Shown here piece after piece: positions 57,744-64,000 of a stretch of 64,000 bases of DNA; the first letter of the stretch is position 1, and every line of letters begins with the position of its first letter. The position numbers and the translations under genes are program-made. The stretch covers positions 92,276 to 156,275 of the IMG/VR virus record IMGVR_UViG_3300022188_000006, one strand, 5' to 3'. This DNA comes from a virus. The notes beneath the pieces were generated by a model. It saw nothing but the letters and a program-made list of their open reading frames with translations, searched no databases and was not told the origin of the DNA.

Positions 57744-58166
57744 TCAGGATATGCCTTTCATCCTGGCCTCGTATCTGATCCAATCGAGATTATCAAGTAT
57801 TTGATCTGCAGGGATCGTCCTACAGGGTTCCTCCGGGCGCGCATACGTCACAGGCATCCCATGTTCCAGAGCAAAGCGCCGTTCTGCTTGTACGCCCTGG
57901 CTCTGAAAGAAACCATCAGGGTCGATAAGAAGGATCCGCAGCTCTGTTGCCCGTTCGAGCATCTGCAGATCCCAAGACACCCAGTTGAAATCTTTGGGGA
58001 TAATTCCCGTCGTCATGCGCAGAAGCGCGGTAGCTTGGACAATGGGCGAAAACACGGGCTGGCCAGTTTCGGCAATAATCCTGGCCGTGGCCAAGGCTGC
58101 GAGCCTTGCTCTTCTGGCCATCACCTCCGGATTAGGATGTCGATAAGGAGATGCAAGGTAAATCAC
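57744..58166 (-). CDS. DUF1937-like protein (nucleoside deoxyribosyltransferase fold)
   Basis: 140 residues. MIYLASPYRHPNPEVMARRA, QPVFSPIVQ and LRILLIDPDGFFQSQGVQAE follow the DUF1937/nucleoside 2-deoxyribosyltransferase pattern (Rossmann-like, with a Glu-containing active-site region). Such proteins act on nucleosides or nucleotides; substrate unknown. GTG start with AAGGA 8 nt upstream. Neighbour of the RNA-ligase-like gene. Confidence 0.75.
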   Translation of the reverse strand: MIYLASPYRHPNPEVMARRARLAALATARIIAETGQPVFSPIVQATALLRMTTGIIPKDFNWVSWDLQMLERATELRILLIDPDGFFQSQGVQAERRFALEHGMPVTYARPEEPCRTIPADQILDNLDWIRYEARMKGIS

Positions 58167-58183
58167 GCCGGTTTTCCTTCAAG

Positions 58184-58735
58184 TCACGGCACCCGCGGCA
58201 GTCCGAAGTCGCGCTTCTTAATCTTCCCTTTTCTTCCATCTGGATGCCAGAACACGATTCCTTCTATGTCCATGTCGGCCAGCCATTCCCTAAGCTCGTC
58301 GAATGTACGCGGGCAATCGGCAAGAATATCCCGACCGTGAGGGACAAGCACGTGTTCATCGAATCCCTCTGGATTGCCTTGTACTTTTGGGCCACACAGC
58401 TCATAGGTACCATCGGGAGGCGTTCCGATCCTGTCAAGAGCCTCGAAGTAGTATCGGTCGTTGGGATCGCCCATGCGAACAGGAACCCAACCGATTCTTT
58501 TGCCGGTTTCTCGATCAACCTGGACCTCGATGAAGTCAGCGGGCGCCTTCTTCCCGGGGCGAACCTCTCGCCGCTTGAAGCACTGTCCATCCTGTATAAG
58601 CACACATGTGCCGTCGTACTTCCTTGTCGGAAGTCCTTCGCCGCGGAAAACCCAGTCGCAGTCAGGGTGCGGATTCCTTGTGATGCGGGACTTGTTGTCT
58701 AGGTCACGAAGGAAAATAGTGGGAATCTTGCGCAT
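58184..58735 (-). CDS. RNA-ligase-like nucleotidyltransferase (DUF5565-like)
   Basis: 183 residues. LPTRKYDGTCVLI contains the ligase motif I K-x-D-G (K39), DGTYELCGPKVQ the motif III region, DIEGIVFW motif IV (about 157) and GKIKKRDF motif V. This order is that of nucleic-acid ligases and capping enzymes; the small size fits the DUF5565/Rnl-type group. It may seal RNA nicks, countering host tRNA cleavage. GGAG before the ATG, TAATG overlap with the radical SAM gene. Confidence 0.83.
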   Translation of the reverse strand: MRKIPTIFLRDLDNKSRITRNPHPDCDWVFRGEGLPTRKYDGTCVLIQDGQCFKRREVRPGKKAPADFIEVQVDRETGKRIGWVPVRMGDPNDRYYFEALDRIGTPPDGTYELCGPKVQGNPEGFDEHVLVPHGRDILADCPRTFDELREWLADMDIEGIVFWHPDGRKGKIKKRDFGLPRVP

Positions 58736-59757
58736 TACTTCTCCGGCAGAGGAACCAGTGGAGCATCCACAGTCTTTGGCTGTCGACCGCTGAGAACGGC
58801 GTTTCCACAGGTAATCATACCTTCGTCCTCATCCATCGAGGGAACAAATACCAGCACGTCGAAGCCATTGGCTTTGAGATCTTCTTCGCACTGCTGATAG
58901 GGTACGTATGAGTGATAACCTTCGGCAGTAGTAACACCAAACTTTGTCGAGGTCGTCGTAACGTGAATTGGGGTGATCTTGCAGATGAAGCGGGCTGGGT
59001 CGAAAAGACGGGCCATTTCTTTGCCATCAACTTCAGTTCCGTCAGCCAGAGCAATGTTCACAGTATATTTGCGACCGACGGGATCAGGCAGCTTACCGGC
59101 AATTTCGGAAATTTCTGCGAGAGACAGAGAACAGCCGTCGAACATATCCTGTCTCTGCTGCTCGTTGGTGGTGTTGATGGACAGTTGCAGGCCGGCGTTT
59201 CCGCCAAAAACTTCGTTTTTGATCTCGCACCACTCCAGCAGGTAATCCAGCAGAGATGTATGCGCCTTGGGCATCATGGTAGAGAGTACGGGATGGACAA
59301 GGCTATTGCGGACGACATCATGCTGCGGAGAACGGATAAGATTCCGCGCATGTTCCAGAACCGCCGGGTTGAACGTGGGCTCTCCCATCCTGGCATAGTG
59401 GATGTTGAGCCTGGCTGTCTTGGTAATATCTGGGAACATCGACAAGGCGCTGGCTACTTGGAGATCCATGTCCGTAACGCTGGCGTTGATACCAGGCCCA
59501 ACCAGGGGCACGTCGCAGAACTTGCACCGCATGGAGCAGCCGTACTGACTAGAAATCGTGACGACCCACTTCTTCGTCAGCGGCATTACCTGCTTGGCTG
59601 TGACACCGTTGATGGGATCCGGCAAGCCAAGGAAATCCGCCTTGATGTTGTGCTCTTTGCCGTAGTCCCCGATGGAAAGGCATTCGAGCTTGCCCTTCTG
59701 ACCTTCAACTATGAGGATATATCCGGTAGGCACACGGATGACTTCCTTGATAGCCAT
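58735..59757 (-). CDS. RlmN/Cfr-like radical SAM enzyme
   Basis: 340 residues. TISSQYGCSMRCKFCDV (about 65-80) has the Cx3Cx2C iron-sulfur triad in the RlmN context, ARMGEPTFN is the RlmN GEP motif, and ITCGNAVL near the end gives the C-terminal catalytic Cys (RlmN C355 position). The upstream catalytic Cys of RlmN (C118, seven residues before the triad) is Thr here, so the reaction may differ from C2-adenosine methylation of rRNA/tRNA. AGGAG before the ATG. SAM may come from the phage MetK. Confidence 0.85.
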   Translation of the reverse strand: MAIKEVIRVPTGYILIVEGQKGKLECLSIGDYGKEHNIKADFLGLPDPINGVTAKQVMPLTKKWVVTISSQYGCSMRCKFCDVPLVGPGINASVTDMDLQVASALSMFPDITKTARLNIHYARMGEPTFNPAVLEHARNLIRSPQHDVVRNSLVHPVLSTMMPKAHTSLLDYLLEWCEIKNEVFGGNAGLQLSINTTNEQQRQDMFDGCSLSLAEISEIAGKLPDPVGRKYTVNIALADGTEVDGKEMARLFDPARFICKITPIHVTTTSTKFGVTTAEGYHSYVPYQQCEEDLKANGFDVLVFVPSMDEDEGMITCGNAVLSGRQPKTVDAPLVPLPEK

Positions 59758-59783
59758 TTCATTCTCCTATTTCTGTGGAGCCT

Positions 59784-60020
59784 CTAGTCGTCCCTAACTC
59801 CAAGGTGATCAAGTACCTGCCGAGCCATCGCGGGGTTGTATCTGAGGATCATCTTAACGAGTGTGGTAAGGTCGTCAGCATCCAGGATGACATCTCCGAG
59901 GCTCCTGAATTCGACTTCACCGGTGCTGGCATCGAAGAAAACAACGAGATCCGGCTCGCCCTCCTTACCACTGGTGAAAGTGATAGAACTAATCACGGGT
60001 TTCTCCTTTTCCATGCCCAT
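59784..60020 (-). CDS. Small hypothetical protein
   Basis: 78 residues from the ATG at 60020, just inside the end of the upstream gene; the longer ORF reads through that gene. ISSITFTSGKEGEPDLVVFF and VILDADDLTTLVKMILRYNP suggest a strand-helix fold. Weak GGA site. Unrecognised. Confidence 0.55.
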   Translation of the reverse strand: MGMEKEKPVISSITFTSGKEGEPDLVVFFDASTGEVEFRSLGDVILDADDLTTLVKMILRYNPAMARQVLDHLGVRDD

Positions 60021-60856
60021 ATTCCGGGCGGATCCTTGCTTTCTTCTATGGTGCCGTCGGGCCTGAGCCGGTACCAGTACCCGCTCTTGGCTTCTTTTCC
60101 GACATGTAGCGCCTTGCATATCATTCGTTTAGTGTGCCCGTTCCAGGTGGCTAGCAAAATACAGCCCTCTTGCCCGGCCGAAGCCCAACCTCCATGAACA
60201 GCAACGGCTACGCCGTAGTGACCTGGAGCGGCGGCGCATCCGTCATCAGCGAGCGCACAAGCGTGGCCCGCTGTGCCCTCAGCCAGCGCACAGCTGGACG
60301 ATCCAGCAACAACCGCGTGACTTTGGTAGCCGGTAGCTCTGGCTCCGCTCTCATCACCGCTTGCCAGGGCGTGTGCGCGCCAGCCCTTGGCCAAAGCCTT
60401 GGACTCATCTTGCTTGACATGGGCGTGCTCGTAATCCCCGGAAGTGCGGGAACGACCCCTGTAGGCATTCTCCCCGTAACCGACAATACAAGCCGGATCC
60501 GGGGCGTAACGAGCAAGGAAAGCCGTCGCACTGCGCCGAGTACCGATGTGGACAATGCGGCAGCGTTTACACTTGGCGCCTATCTCCATGTCGACCAATG
60601 GCTTGTGCACTGCCAACACCAGCCAAACGCTCCCACGACGCCAGTTCAGGAGGCTGTAACTCCCTTTGCCCCATGGCAGGTAGTAGAGGCCGTCCCAGTA
60701 CTTATTTGTCGCCGTCCACTTTTCGGCGTGTACCCAGGCACCAACCTTTAGGGGCCATATCATACCTTCGGGGCCGATGCCTTCGGAACTTACGCTTTTT
60801 AACCCGAGCAGTGCATCGCCTGGGAGACGGTTCCAGCTTTTTCCCCGAGGTTTCAT
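59993..60856 (-). CDS. Repeat protein with Ala/Gly-rich beta-helix-like units (DUF7666-like)
   Basis: 287 residues. Residues 140-235 hold about ten 8-to-9-residue units of the type SxAxAxGxxSxA (ALASGDESGARATGYQSHAV), as in left-handed beta-helix or YadA-head repeats. The N-terminal 100 residues are Trp-rich with a C-x-x-C; the C-terminus (YWYRLRPDGTIEES) is beta-rich. GGAGG 6 nt before the ATG. Function unknown; a sugar- or surface-binding role is possible. Confidence 0.65.
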   Translation of the reverse strand: MKPRGKSWNRLPGDALLGLKSVSSEGIGPEGMIWPLKVGAWVHAEKWTATNKYWDGLYYLPWGKGSYSLLNWRRGSVWLVLAVHKPLVDMEIGAKCKRCRIVHIGTRRSATAFLARYAPDPACIVGYGENAYRGRSRTSGDYEHAHVKQDESKALAKGWRAHALASGDESGARATGYQSHAVVAGSSSCALAEGTAGHACALADDGCAAAPGHYGVAVAVHGGWASAGQEGCILLATWNGHTKRMICKALHVGKEAKSGYWYRLRPDGTIEESKDPPGIWAWKRRNP

Positions 60857-60915
60857 TCTAGTCCTCCGACGGAGAAACCTTGTACAGAAGAACTAAGCGG
60901 GCAGCCGAACACTTA

Positions 60916-61155
60916 TCAACCGTTCACCAGGGACGGCTGAACGTGGGAACCGCAGCACTTCAGGAAGGGACCAACATCATCAGCATCGCCGGCGAACTGC
61001 AGGACGCAACCATTCGGACATTTCCAGGAGGCATGGCAGTAGGTTGTGCCTGTGTCCTCTCGCCCAACAGTCGCCATCTCGGAGCCTGTTGGGCGCATTC
61101 TGTGCACGTTGAGCAGAATCATCGGCTTGTTATGAATCGGACAAAGTGGTTGCAT
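60916..61155 (-). CDS. Small Cys/His-rich protein
   Basis: 79 residues. CPIHNKPM at the start and YCHASWKCPNGC in the middle, then KCCGSH: a probable zinc site. The ATG follows the upstream TAG directly. Similar CPxHxxPM segments occur in phage zinc proteins. Unrecognised. Confidence 0.6.
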   Translation of the reverse strand: MQPLCPIHNKPMILLNVHRMRPTGSEMATVGREDTGTTYCHASWKCPNGCVLQFAGDADDVGPFLKCCGSHVQPSLVNG

Positions 61156-61923
61156 CTAGCCATCCCGATAATGCGCTTGGACATACTTCTGAATGTCATC
61201 TCGCAAGAAATCGAAGTAACCACGACACAGGTGACCTTGGTGGTAATGGCTGTCGCAAAACTCAAGCACGTCCTCAGCCGATTCAGGCGTTCGCGTGAGG
61301 ACATCCTCGTACACTTCACAGAGGAACCGCGGCAAGTGCTTTTCGACGGTTCGGTAGTACTCTTCTGATAGCGTGCCTCCGGGTGTCCTGTGAGCGTTGA
61401 TCGCGATCTCAACAGGGTGGAGCAGGCCGCACAACCAACCGGTTTTAACGGCACTTACAAAAAACCTGTTGTAGGCGGAATCCCCAAAAGCAGAGGATTC
61501 TGTCGGCGGAATCTCCGGCGAATCGCTGGCATTGGTCCCGGCAGGAACGCCATAGGCGAAGGAAAGGGTTCGCAGAACGAGCCCGGTTAGGCAGAAGCGC
61601 CGATGACCGCGCGAGCAGGAACATTCCTTGCACGCGGATCCGATCTGTTCTTTCTTGATAACCTGCATGAGTTTGTGGGCGATACTCCTGGCGTCGTTAT
61701 CTCTCCCTTCGGAGTCGGCCAGGGTCAGTTGCGTCGTCAATTTGCTAACGGCACCGGCAGGACAGCCATCTGCGTGATGTACAGAGAACGTGTCCTGGCC
61801 TAACACTGCCGAAGTGCCGCAGAGTGCGCAACCTACGACCTTTCCAGATTCTTTTCTCATCCAGCGTTCGGTGACAAACGCCGCGATCCGGAGCCTAATC
61901 GTGTCGGCAAGGAAATGAGGCAT
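61156..61923 (-). CDS. Hypothetical Cys-rich protein
   Basis: 255 residues. CALCGTSAVLGQDTFSVHHA is a possible HNH-like or zinc segment, and CKECSCSRGHRRFC another. The C-terminal half is helical with HYHQGHLCRGYFDFL. GGAG 8 nt before the ATG. No family recognised; a zinc-bound nuclease fold cannot be excluded. Confidence 0.6.
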   Translation of the reverse strand: MPHFLADTIRLRIAAFVTERWMRKESGKVVGCALCGTSAVLGQDTFSVHHADGCPAGAVSKLTTQLTLADSEGRDNDARSIAHKLMQVIKKEQIGSACKECSCSRGHRRFCLTGLVLRTLSFAYGVPAGTNASDSPEIPPTESSAFGDSAYNRFFVSAVKTGWLCGLLHPVEIAINAHRTPGGTLSEEYYRTVEKHLPRFLCEVYEDVLTRTPESAEDVLEFCDSHYHQGHLCRGYFDFLRDDIQKYVQAHYRDG

Positions 61924-62117
61924 CAGTGTTTCTCCGCGGACAGCGAGAAAAGAAAATCCTTGGCTTCTTCCAGGTTGTCAAAAGTCACCGCCAAAGGCGT
62001 CTCGGCGGACACCATGTTGACGACGCCGGAAGCTGAAACAAGAAGAAAAGCTGTTGGACACAAGCGATGGTCATTTCCGTCAAAGAGAACGAAATCATGA
62101 CGGCTGGAAGAACGATT
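61923..62117 (-). pseudogene. Truncated paralog of the protein at 62582-62851
   Basis: The minus-strand frame after the TAG of the gene at 62118-62435 stays open to a TGA that overlaps the next ATG. It encodes FVLFDGNDHRLCPTAFLLVS…VSAETPLAVTFDNLEEAKDF, closely matching the C-terminal two thirds of the upstream protein (SGSFLLVSGS…VSAETPLAVYFDELKDAKEF). It has no good start codon with a ribosome-binding site (only an internal TTG or ATG), so it appears to be a decayed duplicate, or is expressed by read-through. Confidence 0.6.
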
Positions 62118-62435
62118 CTAATCACCTGGGTTCTCTGGTAAATCTGCGGAATCAGCGGATTGTGACTTGGATGAGGCCGGGCACAAACGTGTTTCCTTCT
62201 GCTCGTTCAGGGTAAGATTGCTGACGACGATGGCAAAGTCTTCATCTGCCATATTTTCGCAGGCATCGACAAAGTGGGACAACGTCAAGTCAATGGGCAG
62301 GAAGACTTGGCCGCGTTCAGAACTGCGAGCTTCCATGCAGATCTCACCATCCCTCATCACAACTCTGCACCATTCCAGCAGCCCCTCGACTTTGATGCCC
62401 ATCTGTAGCGCTTTCAGAACAATTGGTGCTTTCAT
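62118..62435 (-). CDS. Small hypothetical protein
   Basis: 105 residues. EWCRVVMRDGEICMEARSSE and VFLPIDLTLSHFVDACENMA suggest alpha/beta structure; Ser/Ala-rich end. AAGGAG 6 nt before the ATG. It lies between two related copies of another small protein. Unrecognised. Confidence 0.6.
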   Translation of the reverse strand: MKAPIVLKALQMGIKVEGLLEWCRVVMRDGEICMEARSSERGQVFLPIDLTLSHFVDACENMADEDFAIVVSNLTLNEQKETRLCPASSKSQSADSADLPENPGD

Positions 62436-62581
62436 AGCGTTATCTCCTTACGTGAGAACCTTGGGTCGCCCGGACTGGCTGTCCTGCAAACGTTGGTGGA
62501 GAGTCCCACACAGCCAACTGATCCGAGCAATGCACAAAAGGCCCCGGGTAGCTCTTGTTATCGCCGGATTGGGCTGTGACT
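62436..62581. other. 146-nt spacer
   Basis: No convincing gene. A 31-codon GTG frame exists without a ribosome-binding site. No clear promoter or terminator seen. Confidence 0.4.
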
Positions 62582-62851
62582 CTATTCCTCTGCAACTGCA
62601 ACGAGATCTGATAAGAACTCCTTTGCGTCCTTTAGCTCGTCAAAGTACACGGCCAGAGGTGTTTCGGCAGACACCATGAGAATGTTCGAGCCGGACACAA
62701 GAAGGAAACTGCCGGAGACAAGCGAGACGCGGTTGCCCTGCTCGTCAAACAAGAACAGGTCCTGAACGAGACGATACTGCTTTGTGCCGGTTGGCTTACG
62801 AACTGTAGTACCAAGTGGAATCATGTGCGCTGGAAGGATGATCTTAATCAT
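62582..62851 (-). CDS. Small hypothetical protein, intact paralog
   Basis: 90 residues from the ATG at 62851 (GGAG 6 nt upstream, overlapping the methyltransferase stop). IILPAHMIPLGTTVRKPTGT, then LFLFDEQGNRVSLVSGSFLL: beta-rich, perhaps a small barrel, with a helical end (ELKDAKEFLSDLVAV). A shortened relative lies at 61923-62117. Unknown. Confidence 0.65.
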   Translation of the reverse strand: MIKIILPAHMIPLGTTVRKPTGTKQYRLVQDLFLFDEQGNRVSLVSGSFLLVSGSNILMVSAETPLAVYFDELKDAKEFLSDLVAVAEE

Positions 62852-63626
62852 GCTGTGCTCCAAGCCCTGGAAGACAATTCCGGCAAGCAAGCTCTTCGGC
62901 GCGGATACGGTCTCGCGCGACGCTAAAATACGCTTCGTCGATCTCTATTCCGATGAAGTCTCTGCCAAGGCGTACACAGGCAACACCGGTTGTTCCACTG
63001 CCCATAGCAAAGTCGAGAACGGTGTGGCCTGGGTTCGTATAGGTACGTACTAGGTATTCAAGCAGTTCCACGGGTTTCTGTGTAGGATGTAATTTTCCGC
63101 TGGAATTGTGAACACACTTAATACCCTGCAAGACGGTATCAGGATTTATCCAATCGTCCTGTCTGTCTAAGTAAAACTCGCGTTGACGCCCATAGACGCT
63201 CGTTTTGCTATTCCTTTTATTCCCTGACTTTCGCTCGGTGGTCCTGGGACGCTTCTGCGGATTGTAGGTACCTCCGAGTTTGTCGCAGAAGATTGAAATT
63301 ATCTCGTGCCCGGTCATGGGTTTCTTGCGCGCATTCAGATTGTCTGATTTCAGGTTTTTCACCCAGATCCAATCGTAGCGGAAATTGGAAAGGTTGCTCA
63401 TACGGAGCAAGCTGCTAAAAGGCTCACTCCCGAACAAGGCAATCACGGCATTCGGCTTTGTCACTCTCCGCAGCTGCGCCCACATTGGTTCAAGAGGAAT
63501 GACAGCATCCCATTTGCAGGCGGTTTTTCCGTATGGCGGATCCGTGATAACGGCATCAACTGACCCTGAGGGCAGAGATTCCATCTGCTCCAAGCAGTCG
63601 CCTAGTAAAAGAAGATTCTTGGACAT
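62844..63626 (-). CDS. DNA methyltransferase (amino-MTase, DPPY type)
   Basis: 260 residues from the ATG at 63626 (AGG 4 nt upstream); an upstream GTG has none. VDAVITDPPYGK (D29-Y32) is the catalytic motif IV, and TVLDFAMGSGTTGVACVRLG (about 203) the SAM-binding motif I. The order IV then I marks the beta class, methylating N6-adenine or N4-cytosine. HPTQKPVELLEYL is conserved in this class. It may protect phage DNA from restriction. No cognate restriction gene lies nearby. Confidence 0.93.
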   Translation of the reverse strand: MSKNLLLLGDCLEQMESLPSGSVDAVITDPPYGKTACKWDAVIPLEPMWAQLRRVTKPNAVIALFGSEPFSSLLRMSNLSNFRYDWIWVKNLKSDNLNARKKPMTGHEIISIFCDKLGGTYNPQKRPRTTERKSGNKRNSKTSVYGRQREFYLDRQDDWINPDTVLQGIKCVHNSSGKLHPTQKPVELLEYLVRTYTNPGHTVLDFAMGSGTTGVACVRLGRDFIGIEIDEAYFSVARDRIRAEELACRNCLPGLGAQHD

Positions 63627-63743
63627 GTTACCTGTCGACTTGTAATTCCTAGACACAGGACACTATCCTGCATGACGCGATGACTCCTTTTGTTCACAGT
63701 ACTTACCGCTTGAGCCTGGATTTTTCAACGGCACGCCGGAAAA
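63627..63743. other. 117-nt spacer before methyltransferase
   Basis: Contains AAAAGGAG followed 10 nt later by an ATG opening a 23-codon ORF that runs into the methyltransferase gene in another frame. This is too weak to call. No terminator stem seen. Confidence 0.3.
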
Positions 63744-64000
63744 TCAGAACAACGGGGCGATCTCAGCATGATAGCTGAGTGTGTCCAACCCGCTGACGCA
63801 GGCCATTTGAATACTGACGGAAGCACGCGGCTCTACTTCTCGGGCAGCTTCTACGATCCATTGGCAAAGAGCGAGCTCGTTGTCAACGCTCGCCGAGAGA
63901 TGGCCGGATTTCCTCGTAACGTAGCGTACTGTCGCCTGATTCTCGTGAGAGGCACATCTGTAATCCGTATGGCGGGTCCAGTTTCCATCGGAAAACGAAA
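63744..64000 (-). CDS. Partial gene, C-terminus only
   Basis: An open minus-strand frame entering from the right edge and ending at TGA 63744-63746, at least 84 codons. RYVTRKSGHLSASVDNELAL and WIVEAAREVEPRASVSIQMA suggest a helical/strand mix. No start visible inside the window. The other two frames have stops. Identity unknown. Confidence 0.5.
   Translation of the reverse strand, partial: SFSDGNWTRHTDYRCASHENQATVRYVTRKSGHLSASVDNELALCQWIVEAAREVEPRASVSIQMACVSGLDTLSYHAEIAPLF

Noticed and set aside
61915-62100. 61-codon plus-strand ORF
   Set aside because: It overlaps a minus-strand frame that is clearly homologous to the neighbouring protein.

Overview
The window is one continuous stretch of a large double-stranded DNA bacteriophage, probably a metagenomic contig from a lytic tailed phage. 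The evidence is a large terminase subunit, a collagen-like fibre protein, and a full virus-type replication and recombination set: DNA polymerase I, primase, DnaB-type helicase with a DnaC-like loader, SF2 helicase, single-strand binding protein, RecA, resolvase and a Cas4/RecB-like nuclease. No integrase, tRNA, rRNA or CRISPR array was seen. Every gene I accept (about 70) lies on the minus strand, packed with ATGA, GTGA and TTGA stop/start overlaps and clear AGGAG ribosome-binding sites. The gene order below is therefore read from high to low coordinates. Portal, major capsid, sheath and tape-measure genes were not recognised and probably lie outside the window.

Reading 5' to 3' on the minus strand: 64.0-55.6 kb is an accessory and nucleic-acid-modification zone (DNA methyltransferase, RlmN-like radical SAM enzyme, RNA-ligase-like protein, DUF1937-like protein, several unknowns). 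55.6-48.4 kb holds a 950-residue triple glycosyltransferase, a GHKL-type ATPase, S-adenosylmethionine synthetase and a Zn metallopeptidase. 48.4-43.7 kb is the replication-start module (initiator, loader, replicative helicase, SF2 helicase). 43.7-36.4 kb has a Cas2-like fold protein, a MoxR ATPase with a metallopeptidase/VWA partner, a glutaredoxin, a DHH phosphoesterase, a ParB-like protein and a zinc-ribbon/HTH protein. 36.4-31.9 kb is recombination (tandem small paralogs, RecA with a zinc-cluster insertion, resolvase, PD-(D/E)XK nuclease). 31.9-22.1 kb has an actin-like protein, cold-shock protein, AAA+ ATPase, primase, SSB, polymerase and a HAD-like protein. 22.1-20.1 kb is a B12-dependent ribonucleotide reductase closed by a terminator. 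A promoter at 19.86 kb then starts the late region (19.8-0 kb): an Fe/Mn superoxide dismutase, basic virion-like proteins, a FAM20/PI-kinase-like fusion, a small-terminase candidate, a nucleotidyltransferase, a ChaB-domain protein, the large terminase, a second promoter, a YkgJ cysteine-cluster protein, a second kinase-like protein, a beta-propeller protein and the collagen-like fibre.

The most unusual features are these. An 18-bp palindrome (consensus TCGGTCAGCACTGACCGA) recurs five times at 9-15 kb spacing, in different reading frames and orientations. The RecA carries a Cys-rich insertion and a Cys in its P-loop. Phage-encoded SOD and MetK are present. Two kinase-like proteins each come with a small partner domain, fused in one case and separate in the other. 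A single polypeptide carries three glycosyltransferase domains alongside a collagen-like fibre. The host is not identifiable from the sequence beyond being a bacterium; the B12-dependent reductase implies that adenosylcobalamin is available.
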